From NCBI RefSeq assembly GCF_040605455.1, contig NZ_JBEXCV010000118.1:1-28336 (forward strand): a DNA stretch of 28,336 nt, written 5' to 3'. A model generated the notes under the pieces. The model was not told the DNA's origin. It worked only from the letters and a program-made list of their open reading frames with translations, and searched no databases. Positions within the stretch are counted from its first letter, which is position 1. Each line of letters begins with the position of its first letter. The position numbers and the translations under genes were made by a program. Below are positions 7,690 to 14,928 of the stretch, piece after piece. Source of the stretch: Embleya sp040605455 (GTDB lineage Bacteria; Actinomycetota; Actinomycetes; Streptomycetales; Streptomycetaceae).

Positions 7690-7724
7690 GGGCCGCCGCC
7701 GTATCCCCCGGACGGCGGCGGCCC
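7690..7724. other. 13-bp perfect hairpin inside the divergent cyclase-like/crp intergenic region
   Basis: GGGCCGCCGCCGT (7690-7702) and ACGGCGGCGGCCC (7712-7724) are exact inverted repeats with a 9-base loop. It lies 45-79 bases upstream of the cyclase-like start and about 136 upstream of the regulator start. Its strength is terminator-like, but the place is a divergent promoter region, so it may be a leader attenuator, an insulator or a binding site. Confidence 0.55.
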
Positions 7725-7859
7725 TTCGGCAAGTGTGGCCCGGGCAAGGCGCGGACATCCCGTCGAAATACCGGATTCGCACCCCGGATCCGCCGGTCGC
7801 GTCCCGCACACTGTTCCCGACGGTGAGAACACCTCGCGGGCGTGCGGGACGGGAGATCC

Positions 7860-8594
7860 ATGGGTGACAGCGAGCCGGGTCGTGGCGCGGACGGGCAACC
7901 ACCGCTCGGGGAACGGACCTGGCCCCGGTCGAGCCTGCTCGGCGGCCTTGCCGGGGCTGCGCGCGAACGGCTGCTCACCCTGGGCACGTGCGTGCGCTAC
8001 GACGCCGACCGCGTACTCATCCGCGAGGGCGACCCGACGGATTTCGTGCTGCTCCTGCTCGACGGAGTGGTCAAGGCCACCGGACGCACCCACGACGGCC
8101 GGTCCGCCCTGCTGGCCGTCCGGTTGGGCGGCGACCTGGTCGGCGAATTCGCCGCCATGGACGGACAGCCCCGCTCGGCAACGGTCACCACGTGCGGGCC
8201 CATCGTCGCGCGCAGCGTCACCAACGGCGCCTTCCTCGACTGCATGCGGCGTGATCCCGGGATCGCACACGCCGTCAACGCGTCCGTCGTGACCAAACTC
8301 CGCGCCGCCAACAACCACCGCATCGACTTCACCGGTTGCGATGCCCCCACCCGGCTGGCCAGGGTGCTGTACCAGATCGCGATCACCCACGGCGAGCCTC
8401 TCGGCGCGGGCGCGGTCATCCGCTGGCCGATCACCCAGCCGGAACTGGCCACCCTGTCCGGCGCGGCCGAACCCACCGTGCACAAAGCGCTGCGCCGACT
8501 CCGGAAGACGGGCGTGGTCTCCACGGGCTACCGCACCATCAGGGTGGAGGACCTGGCCCTGTTGAGCGGCATCGCCTTCGGGCCGCCGCCGTGA
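7860..8594 (+). CDS. Crp/Fnr-family transcription regulator with intact cyclic-nucleotide pocket motif
   Basis: 244 residues from ATG 7860, with GGGAG a few bases upstream; a GTG at 7842 would add six residues. The N-terminal cyclic-nucleotide-binding β-roll (about 25-140) contains the phosphate-binding cassette at G95-V109 (GEFAAMDGQPRSATV), which keeps the Gly-Glu and Arg-Ser residues that contact a cyclic nucleotide. The C-terminal winged helix (about 165-235) has ITQPELATLSGAAEPTVHKALRRLRKTGVV. It is likely a ligand-controlled DNA-binding dimer. It sits between the divergent cyclase-like gene and the STAND NTPase, so it may control both. Whether cAMP, another nucleotide or no ligand is bound is unknown. 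Confidence 0.9.
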   Translation: MGDSEPGRGADGQPPLGERTWPRSSLLGGLAGAARERLLTLGTCVRYDADRVLIREGDPTDFVLLLLDGVVKATGRTHDGRSALLAVRLGGDLVGEFAAMDGQPRSATVTTCGPIVARSVTNGAFLDCMRRDPGIAHAVNASVVTKLRAANNHRIDFTGCDAPTRLARVLYQIAITHGEPLGAGAVIRWPITQPELATLSGAAEPTVHKALRRLRKTGVVSTGYRTIRVEDLALLSGIAFGPPP

Positions 8595-8892
8595 TCCCGG
8601 CCGTAGTGGGTCGGCTTCGGACGGCGCGAGGCGAGTGCCGGCGAGCCCTCGGACAGTGGTCGGTGCGCACGTGAGGCGTGATGGCGACGACATCCAGGTC
8701 CTGCGTCGCAACACGAACGTGCGCATCCGCACCAGCAGTCCGCAGCACGCAGCTCGTTTCCGGGAATCACTCGTCCGGGGAGAAACAGTCCTGTGACGGG
8801 ATTGCCCTCCGGGACCGTGACTACCCTGACGCTCGAATCCGACGGACAGCCTGCCGGGTCACGCACTTGGCGATCGGAAGAACGGGGACGAC
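8595..8892. other. 298-bp gap between the Crp-type gene and the STAND gene
   Basis: No convincing gene. It probably holds the STAND promoter. TTGCCC at 8802-8807 and TACCCT at 8822-8827 look promoter-like, but the 14-base spacer is short, so no call is made. No strong terminator is seen after 8594, so read-through from the regulator is possible. Confidence 0.4.
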
Positions 8893-11433
8893 ATGACTGA
8901 GGCGAGCGAGGAACCTCCCCACGCAAACGTGTCGGACGGCGGCGCGGGCGACACGTACGCGATCGACATCGGTGGCAATGCGGCGGGGCCGGTGATCGCC
9001 GGCCACCACATCGTCGTGGTCGACGCGGAGCAGCACTCGACCGTGACGCTCATGGTCGAGGGGGAACGGCCACTGCCGGTACGCCGCGAATGGGTCGCCC
9101 TGCTCCCGCGCCGGCAGCGCGACCCGGTGGGTCGGGAGGCCGACGTCGCCCGGCTGGCACAGGCGGTCCGGGCCGGCGGTCTGGTGCAGTTATGGGGCCC
9201 ACCCGGGGTAGGCAAGAGCACCCTGCTTCGGCACGCGGCGCGGATCCTGGAGCCGGGACCGGACGGAGTCGTCTTCCTGACCGCCGCCTACCGGGAGGTC
9301 GGGGATCTGGCCCAGGAGGTGTTCGAGGCCTGCTACGACGCCGTGAGATACGCCCCGACCAGCCCGGAGTTGCGGCGGCTGATGGCCACGGTGCGGGTGA
9401 CGGTGTACATCGACGACGCCGACCTGACCGCCGAACAGCTGCGAAACCTCGCGGACGCGGCCCCGGAGGCCACCTTCGTCTTCGCCGGCCAGGACCGATC
9501 GCTCGTCGGCGACGGCACCGCGCTGGAGGTGAAGGGGCTGGATCGGGCGGCCGGGCGGGTGTTGCTGGCCAGGGAACTCGACGGCCCACTGCCGACCGGT
9601 GAGGGCTCCACCGCGGACGATCTGTGGCAGGCCGCGCGGGGGAGGCCGCGGCTCCTGCTCCGGGCGGCCGGGCTGGCCCGGCCCGACGCGTCGGGGAGGA
9701 TGACGCTGCCCCGGCCAGGGGCGATCGCGGACCTGCTGCCGCTGCTGTTCGACCAACTCGACACGGCGGCGATGAGCGCTCTGCATCTGCTGGCGACCCT
9801 GGGCGATGCCGAGGTGGGCGCGACGCACATCGGCGCCCTGACGGACGTGCCGGACCCCGGCGCGCTGTGCGACCGACTGGCCGATCTGGGCCTGGTCGAA
9901 GCGACGGAGAACGGGTACCGCTGCGCGTCGGATGCCCTTCCGGCGCTGCGAGACCGGCATGCCAGGCCTTTCCCCGTCGACACGTTGTGCGAATACTTCG
10001 CCGGATGGGTGGCGCTTCCGAGCACGACGGCTGCTCAAGTCGCGTGCCACGGCCGGGCTTTGGAGGCGGTGGCCGAACTCGCCGAGTGGGCCGAGCGCCC
10101 GGAACTCGCGGTCCGGATCGCACGGGCCGCGTCGCCGGCACTGGCCCGCTCACTGCGGTTCGGCGTATGGGGCCGAGTGCTGAGCCACGGCTCGTCCGCC
10201 GCCGAGCACGCGAACGACGCGAACGCCAAGGCGTACTTCAAGCACGAGGAAGGCATCCGGGCGCTGTTGATCGGCCGCCGCGTCGCGTCCGCGGTCCTGC
10301 TGGCGGAAGCGGTGGTGCTGTGGCGGCAGTTGGGCGATGTCCACGGTGCCGATGCGGCGGCGCACGCCCAGCAGTACGTCCCTGCGGCCTCGCAAGCGGC
10401 TGCCGCCCCGCCGCCCGTCACGGACGGCGGCGCGACGGTGACGGGGGTGGACCCTTCGGTGGCACCCGCCGCCACGCACGGGAGCACGACGGCGGGGGTG
10501 GACCCCTCGGCCACATCATCCGCCGCGCAACACGGCCACACCGCGGCGGGAGCGCACACCACGACCGGGCAGTCCGCAGCACACGGCAGCGGAACGACGG
10601 CAGGAACCCATGGCACGGCGGCGCATGGGGCAACAGGCCCCGGCGCCACGGGCCACGGCAGCACCGCGCACGGCACCACGACGCACGGCGCCACCGCCCA
10701 CGGAGCCCCGGCCCACACGACGACGGCCCATGCCTCCACGGCCCATGGCACGCATGCTCCGCTCGCTCACGGAGCCGGGACGCATGCCGGGTCCGGCGCC
10801 GCGCACACCACCGGAGTTGCGGGAGCCGGTGGTGCCCACGCCGGAGCCGCGGCCACTGTGGGAGCCGGGGCCGCCGCGAGCGCCTCGGGACTCACCCTGG
10901 CCCTCATCGCAGCGGCCGTTGTGGGGGCCGGGGTCATCGGGCGAGTCGCCTACGTCCAGCACGAGCGGTCGTCCCAGAGCCGGGACTCGACATCGGTCAC
11001 CGCAGACAAGACGATTCCGACGCGGCCGGCCGGCCTCCCGGGCACCTGGAGCAACAGCCCAAGCGAAAAGCGGACTCCGACGTCGACGCCGACCGGTCTC
11101 GCCGGGACCTGGAGGGAGGGTCAAGGCAACACATTCTCCATCGCCGAGTCGGGGTACGGCGGCTACACCTTCCAGGCACGGAACCTGTGCGGGGACACCG
11201 AAAGCGTGCGCGTCACCGGATACGGCAGTAGTTACAGCGGTACACGGCCGCTCTACGACGTGACCGACAGCTCGTGCACGTCGGCCCTCGGGCGGGTCGA
11301 CATCACCATCACCGTCAGCTCGAACGGGAGGAACGCCCAGTACACGTCGTCACTGCCGCCGGGCATCCAGGTGCAGGGCAGGCAGGTGACGTGCTACGGG
11401 TGCGGAACACAATCGTGGACCCGCGCGTCGTAG
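8893..11433 (+). CDS. STAND-like NTPase fused to His-rich linker, TM helix and extracytoplasmic domain
   Basis: 846 residues from ATG 8893. Residues 22-43 carry the N-terminal motif IGGNAAGPVIAGHHI, also found in the protein at 11463. A P-loop NTPase domain follows at about 77-290: GREADVARL entry, Walker A GPPGVGKST (102-110), and Walker B VTVYIDD with Asp 174/175. Residues about 290-350 look like a winged helix, and about 365-495 are helical. Residues 497-665 are low-complexity Ala/Gly/Thr/His with about 20 His, mostly as AHG or THG. One TM helix is at about 667-688. The last ~155 residues look β-rich, with four Cys. Most STAND proteins end in cytoplasmic repeats, so an outward-facing C-terminus is unusual. 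It could sense an envelope event and assemble the motif inside; that is inference. Confidence 0.85.
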   Translation: MTEASEEPPHANVSDGGAGDTYAIDIGGNAAGPVIAGHHIVVVDAEQHSTVTLMVEGERPLPVRREWVALLPRRQRDPVGREADVARLAQAVRAGGLVQLWGPPGVGKSTLLRHAARILEPGPDGVVFLTAAYREVGDLAQEVFEACYDAVRYAPTSPELRRLMATVRVTVYIDDADLTAEQLRNLADAAPEATFVFAGQDRSLVGDGTALEVKGLDRAAGRVLLARELDGPLPTGEGSTADDLWQAARGRPRLLLRAAGLARPDASGRMTLPRPGAIADLLPLLFDQLDTAAMSALHLLATLGDAEVGATHIGALTDVPDPGALCDRLADLGLVEATENGYRCASDALPALRDRHARPFPVDTLCEYFAGWVALPSTTAAQVACHGRALEAVAELAEWAERPELAVRIARAASPALARSLRFGVWGRVLSHGSSAAEHANDANAKAYFKHEEGIRALLIGRRVASAVLLAEAVVLWRQLGDVHGADAAAHAQQYVPAASQAAAAPPPVTDGGATVTGVDPSVAPAATHGSTTAGVDPSATSSAAQHGHTAAGAHTTTGQSAAHGSGTTAGTHGTAAHGATGPGATGHGSTAHGTTTHGATAHGAPAHTTTAHASTAHGTHAPLAHGAGTHAGSGAAHTTGVAGAGGAHAGAAATVGAGAAASASGLTLALIAAAVVGAGVIGRVAYVQHERSSQSRDSTSVTADKTIPTRPAGLPGTWSNSPSEKRTPTSTPTGLAGTWREGQGNTFSIAESGYGGYTFQARNLCGDTESVRVTGYGSSYSGTRPLYDVTDSSCTSALGRVDITITVSSNGRNAQYTSSLPPGIQVQGRQVTCYGCGTQSWTRAS
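10381..10887 (+). repeat. His/Gly/Thr/Ala-rich low-complexity coding repeat
   Basis: This part of the STAND gene encodes residues 497-665, built from short irregular units such as TAHGTTTHGATAHGAPAH. The base sequence repeats CACGGC and GCCCAC-type words. It probably forms a flexible linker before the TM helix. Metal binding by the His residues is conceivable but unsupported. Confidence 0.75.
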
Positions 11434-11462
11434 GCGCGCATCCCGAACGAGAAGGAGTCAGC

Positions 11463-11717
11463 ATGGCCGGCACCTCAGGCGAGCGGTTCACGGTCCGGAT
11501 CGGTGGCGACGCCTCCGGTCCCGTCGTGGTCGGTCACGACATCCGCGTGGAGGTCCACGAGGCCAAGCCCGGCACGCCGGCGGCCCAGGAGGACGAGGCC
11601 CCGGGCTCGACCCAGACCAACACCGCCGAGGACCACGCCACCATCAACTCGGTCATGCACGGCGAGCAGCACATCCACCACCACTACAACGATGCCGGCA
11701 ACGGGCCCGGTCGGTGA
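11463..11717 (+). CDS. 84-residue two-motif protein, candidate adaptor for the STAND NTPase
   Basis: ATG 11463 has GAAGGAG about five bases upstream and starts 29 bases after the STAND stop, so both are likely on one transcript. Two motifs are joined by a Pro/Glu/Thr-rich linker (about 35-57). Residues 9-29 (FTVRIGGDASGPVVVGHDI and after) match residues 22-42 of the STAND protein at most Gly, Pro, Val, His and Ile positions. Residues 59-71 (ATINSVMHGEQHI) match the C-terminal motif of the cyclase-like protein and of the 140-residue protein. The tail is HHHYNDAGNGPGR. No enzyme domain is visible. A scaffold linking NTPase and partners by short β-type motifs is inferred. The protein is probably real given its ribosome site and motifs. 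Confidence 0.75.
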   Translation: MAGTSGERFTVRIGGDASGPVVVGHDIRVEVHEAKPGTPAAQEDEAPGSTQTNTAEDHATINSVMHGEQHIHHHYNDAGNGPGR

Positions 11718-12070
11718 CCTGCGGCAGTCACGTCAAAACAACGGGTGGGCACCCGGCCATCGAGCTTGTCGGCGTCGGCGCGACCCGCCCGCGATCCGGA
11801 TCCCCCGTTCACGAGGAGCGATACAGGTGCCACGGAGCGCGTCGGGCCGCTCCCGTCGGCCCGATTCCGAACCGAGCCCGATCCGGTCCGGCCGACGCGT
11901 CGGCCCTCGACGAACCCGGGCACCGATCGTGAACGTCGGTACATCCGAGGCTCGTTGCTCGGCGGCGGCAGGCGGAACCGCCGGCGGGAGCCGCGAATCG
12001 GATCGTGCTGTCTCCGTGCACGCAGAGATTCCTCGGACGACAGGTCCGGACCTGTCGTCCGGACGGTGGC
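11718..12070. other. 353-bp intergenic region between convergent genes
   Basis: No gene can be supported on either strand; possible reading frames have compositions unlike the neighbours. The main feature is the 28-bp perfect palindrome at 12034-12061. Confidence 0.5.
12034..12061. terminator. 28-bp perfect palindrome, probable bidirectional terminator
   Basis: The 14-base arms CGGACGACAGGTCC (12034-12047) and GGACCTGTCGTCCG (12048-12061) are exact reverse complements with no spacer. On the minus strand it lies ten bases beyond the PNPOx-like stop at 12071, a normal terminator position. It would also stop plus-strand transcription from the STAND operon. The lack of a spacer makes a protein-binding role an alternative. 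Confidence 0.6.
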
Positions 12071-12457
12071 TCAGTGGATCCCCAGGACCCGGTCCACGGC
12101 GATCTCGACGACCACCCGCCCCGGCGGGGCCGGCGGTGGCGAGCCGTAGCGGGCGAGGTACCGGCGGACGCCTTCGTGGACACGGTGCGGTTCGGCGGAC
12201 AGTGTGGCGGTGCCCTCGAGGGTGATCCACCGAGGGCCCTCCGGTTGGCAGATCGCGGCCCGGCTGCCCGGGGTGGCGAGCAGGTTGTGTGCTTTGCGTG
12301 TCGTGTCGATCGTCAGGACGCGGGCCAGTCCCGCGTCGGCGTCCCAGGTGAAGCGGACGGTGACGACGTGCGGTGAGCCGTCGGGACGGACCGTGCTGAG
12401 CGTCCCGACGCTCGGCAGTGCCAGCAGGGCCTCGGCGGAGGGCGTCAACCGCTTCAC
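12071..12457 (-). CDS. Pyridoxamine 5'-phosphate oxidase-like (PNPOx/F420-type split-barrel) protein
   Basis: 128 residues. GTG 12457 overlaps the stop of the upstream oxidoreductase (GTGA). The sequence follows the small split β-barrel pattern of actinobacterial TIGR-type PNPOx-like proteins: ALLALPSVGTLSTVRPDGSP, then VTVRFTWD, a basic segment TRKAHNLLATPGSRAAI, and WITLEGTATL. Such proteins bind FMN or F420 and reduce or shield small molecules; true pyridoxamine oxidase activity is unlikely for this short form. It is the last gene of a two-gene unit with the NmrA-like oxidoreductase, both divergent from a TetR regulator, and so may belong to a redox or detoxification response. Confidence 0.82.
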   Translation of the reverse strand: MKRLTPSAEALLALPSVGTLSTVRPDGSPHVVTVRFTWDADAGLARVLTIDTTRKAHNLLATPGSRAAICQPEGPRWITLEGTATLSAEPHRVHEGVRRYLARYGSPPPAPPGRVVVEIAVDRVLGIH

Positions 12458-13158
12458 TTGCCCGCCGCCTTCTCGGCCTTGGCCTGCCGCCAGATCAGCT
12501 TTGGGATGCTCATCTTGACGTCCCGGGTGGCGACTCCCATGGCTTTCCGGACGAACCGGGGCTCTTCCAGCTGGCTCAGCATGGCGGCGGCGAGGTCGGT
12601 CCGCGCGGTGTAGAGCCCGTCGACGCTGTCCTCGCCGAGCTCGTAGTCCGTCACTTCCTCGTGTTCGAACAACCCACCCGGCCGGACGACGGTCCAGTCC
12701 AGGCCGCTCTCCCCCATGAGTGCTTCCATGCGGCGCATGTCGTCGTGCGCGGTCTTCGCCACCTTGCGGTTCACCAGGGGGTCCATGACGAGGTTGAAGA
12801 AGTGCTCGCCGGAGGGCCGCCAGTTCGGGTCCGCCACGCTGGAGCTGACTGCCATGAGGCGCTTGACGCCGTGCTGTTCCATTCCTGCGAGGATGTTGCG
12901 CACTCCGTCCGAGTAGACGGTGACTCTCTCCCGGGTCGGCGGCACGCCCACGGTAGAAACGACCGCGCCGCTGCCCGCGACCGCCGCCGCGACGGCGGCC
13001 GCGTCGGCCACGTCCACAGCGGCGACGGTGAGCCCGGCGCGGAGGGGCAGGGCGTCCACGCGGCGGGAGACCGCGGTGACCTGGTGGCCGGCGGCGAGGG
13101 CCTGTTCGGTGAGTCGGCGGCCGGTCGGTCCGGTGGCTCCGAAGACGGTGATGCGCAT
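12454..13158 (-). CDS. NmrA/SDR-type NAD(P)-binding oxidoreductase
   Basis: 234 residues from ATG 13158, with AGGAG seven bases upstream. The N-terminal Rossmann motif is FGATGPTG (6-13), followed by a β-strand pattern typical of atypical short-chain dehydrogenases, with VSSSVADPNW in the middle and DWTVVRPGGLFE around 154-165, a usual NmrA/NAD(P)H-binding feature. There is no clear Tyr-x3-Lys pair, so it may bind nucleotide without classical dehydrogenase activity. It is co-transcribed with the PNPOx-like gene and divergent from TetR, a typical arrangement for a repressor controlling a small redox operon. Confidence 0.87.
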   Translation of the reverse strand: MRITVFGATGPTGRRLTEQALAAGHQVTAVSRRVDALPLRAGLTVAAVDVADAAAVAAAVAGSGAVVSTVGVPPTRERVTVYSDGVRNILAGMEQHGVKRLMAVSSSVADPNWRPSGEHFFNLVMDPLVNRKVAKTAHDDMRRMEALMGESGLDWTVVRPGGLFEHEEVTDYELGEDSVDGLYTARTDLAAAMLSQLEEPRFVRKAMGVATRDVKMSIPKLIWRQAKAEKAAGK

Positions 13159-13198
13159 GAGTTCGCTCCTTGTTCCTGCCCCGGACGCTCGGCGGGGC

Positions 13199-13220
13199 TC
13201 GACAACGAGGACTCTGTCGA
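13199..13220. promoter_or_regulatory. Candidate TetR operator in the divergent intergenic region
   Basis: TCGACA (13199-13204) and TGTCGA (13215-13220) form an inverted repeat with a 10-base spacer, between the oxidoreductase start (13158) and the regulator start (13246). Size and position suit a TetR-family site. The 6-bp arms alone are weak evidence. Confidence 0.45.
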
Positions 13221-13245
13221 TGCGAGCGCGTGGTATTCAAAGACG

Positions 13246-13848
13246 ATGAATAAAACCCGGGGTCGTCCGCGGGGCAACCCGCCGACCAGAGCACTCATCG
13301 CCGAAGCCGCCCGCGGCCTGTTCCTCGAACACGGATACCGCCGCACGACGCTGCGGGCCATCGCCGCCGCGGCGGGCGTGGACCAGGCGCTGATCAAGTA
13401 CCACTTCGGGTCGAAGCAGCAGCTGTTCGGCGAGGTCACAGAGCTGCAGTGCGCCCAGTCACTCGGACTTGCCCAGGCGCTGCAGGGCGACCCCGCCGGC
13501 GTCGCCGACCGGATCCTGCAGGCCGTCACGGACTTGTGGGACGCGACAGTGGTCAACCGCGCAGCGCTACAGGACGAGGACGTCATGGGCGTGCTGCGGG
13601 AGTACCTCGACGGGGAGGTGTTGCCGCAGATTGCTGAATATCTCGGCGGTACGGACGCGACCGAGCGGGCGACCGCCGTGGTCACCGTGATCGGCGGACT
13701 GATCTTCACGCGGTACCTGCAACCGCTGCCCACGTCCACGCGCCTCTCGGCAGCCGAGGTGCGCCGGATCCTGACCCCGACACTCCGCGCGGCACTTCAG
13801 GGCAGCAGCCGACCGCGGACCGGAGCGCGCCGGATCATCGCGGCCTGA
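13246..13848 (+). CDS. TetR-family transcription regulator
   Basis: 200 residues from ATG 13246. The N-terminal HTH is clear: ALIAEAARGLFLEHGYRRTTLRA then IAAAAGVDQALIKYHFGSKQQLF (about 13-60). The rest is the usual variable helical ligand/dimer domain. The gene is divergent from the oxidoreductase/PNPOx pair with only 87 bases between starts, so it most likely represses that pair and itself. The ligand is unknown. The basic C-terminal tail SRPRTGARRIIAA is ordinary for the family. Confidence 0.93.
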   Translation: MNKTRGRPRGNPPTRALIAEAARGLFLEHGYRRTTLRAIAAAAGVDQALIKYHFGSKQQLFGEVTELQCAQSLGLAQALQGDPAGVADRILQAVTDLWDATVVNRAALQDEDVMGVLREYLDGEVLPQIAEYLGGTDATERATAVVTVIGGLIFTRYLQPLPTSTRLSAAEVRRILTPTLRAALQGSSRPRTGARRIIAA

Positions 13849-13955
13849 ATCCGCTGCGCGCCGACGGCTGAAGCACCCCGCCCGCCCCACGGCCCCGCAC
13901 TCGGCGCAACAGGCCACGGTCGTCGGGAAACCGGCGAAAAGATGGAGGAACGCTC

Positions 13956-14702
13956 ATGGAGCCGGCCGATTTCTACACCGGAATCGTCGCAGAGTCCTAT
14001 GCCCCTTTGAAATCCTTCTCTCCGGACCCCGAGACCTATGCGGCCCTTGTCCACGAAACAGGCCCTCCCGCCCTGGAGTTGGGCTGCGGAGACGGCGATC
14101 CGCTGCTCGCTCTGCGTCGACGCGGTCTGGACGTCGAAGGTGTCGACTCCTCAGCCGACATGTTGGCGCGCTGCCGGCGTCGGGCCGATGAGGCGGGTAT
14201 TACCGTCACCCTCCACCATCAGCGGATGGAGGCGCTCGACCTGCCGCGCCGCTTCCGAGCAATCTTCCTGGCCGGGCCGACCTTCAACCTGCTTCCGGAC
14301 GACAGCGCTGCCACCGCCGCGCTTCAAGGCATCCGCCGCCACCTGGTCGACGGCGGTTCCGCCTTGATCCCGCTGCACATCCCCTCCCCCGGCCTCACCG
14401 ATCGGATCGGCGAAGTGCGTACCGCCATAGCCGACGACGGCGCAGAGTTGCGGTTCTCCCTGGTGTCCGAAGAACGTAACGAAACCCTGCGCACCCAGAC
14501 GTCCTTGCTGCGCTACGAACGCCACACGCAAGACGCGAGCACCGTCGTGGAGCGCCCATGGCTGCTGCACTGGTACACCCCATCCGGATTCGAGGCGCTC
14601 GCCGCAGCGGCCGGGCTGACCACGGTGTCCGTCACGGACGCGGACGGCAACGCCGCCAAAAGCGACGCCGACTTCACGGTCTTCCGGCTCCAACGTCGAT
14701 AA
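13956..14702 (+). CDS. Class I SAM-dependent methyltransferase
   Basis: 248 residues from ATG 13956 with GGAGG seven bases upstream. The SAM-binding motif I is LELGCGDGDPL (about 40-50), followed by an acidic strand end VEGVDSSADM and FLAGPTFNLL in motif IV position. The C-terminal part is β-rich, as in small-molecule methyltransferases related to UbiE/Methyltransf_25. The substrate cannot be told. It is a single gene after TetR and before the DUF457-type protein, with about 100 and 226 bases to neighbours, so it probably has its own promoter. Confidence 0.88.
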   Translation: MEPADFYTGIVAESYAPLKSFSPDPETYAALVHETGPPALELGCGDGDPLLALRRRGLDVEGVDSSADMLARCRRRADEAGITVTLHHQRMEALDLPRRFRAIFLAGPTFNLLPDDSAATAALQGIRRHLVDGGSALIPLHIPSPGLTDRIGEVRTAIADDGAELRFSLVSEERNETLRTQTSLLRYERHTQDASTVVERPWLLHWYTPSGFEALAAAAGLTTVSVTDADGNAAKSDADFTVFRLQRR

Positions 14703-14928
14703 CGAACAGCGCTCGCCGGACAACCGGATGAGGCTGACCGTATGCCGATGGTTGAGGTGTCGCCGCATCCTGGCACCGTCGTTGACGGCCGGCCACAGAC
14801 TTCGCGGAACGGCCACCAAACACCGCACCTCCCCAAGGGCGTTCACGGCCGCCAAGATCAGCATCGCTAAACTGCGGCCACTGTGCGGGCTCGGGGTTCG
14901 CCCGGGTTCACCAGAGGAGCACGAGCAC

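Noticed and set aside
8802..8827. STAND promoter TTGCCC/TACCCT
   Set aside because: Spacer of 14 bases is too short for a normal sigma-70-type promoter.
9624..11231. Second plus-strand frame inside the STAND gene
   Set aside because: Arg/Gly-rich shadow in a GC-rich gene; no domain seen.
11714..11932. 72-residue plus-strand frame after the adaptor gene
   Set aside because: No ribosome site, no motif, composition not protein-like for this genome.
14728..14928. Longer N-terminus for the YdjM-like protein
   Set aside because: No ribosome site and composition unlike the rest; ATG 14929 has GAGGAG.
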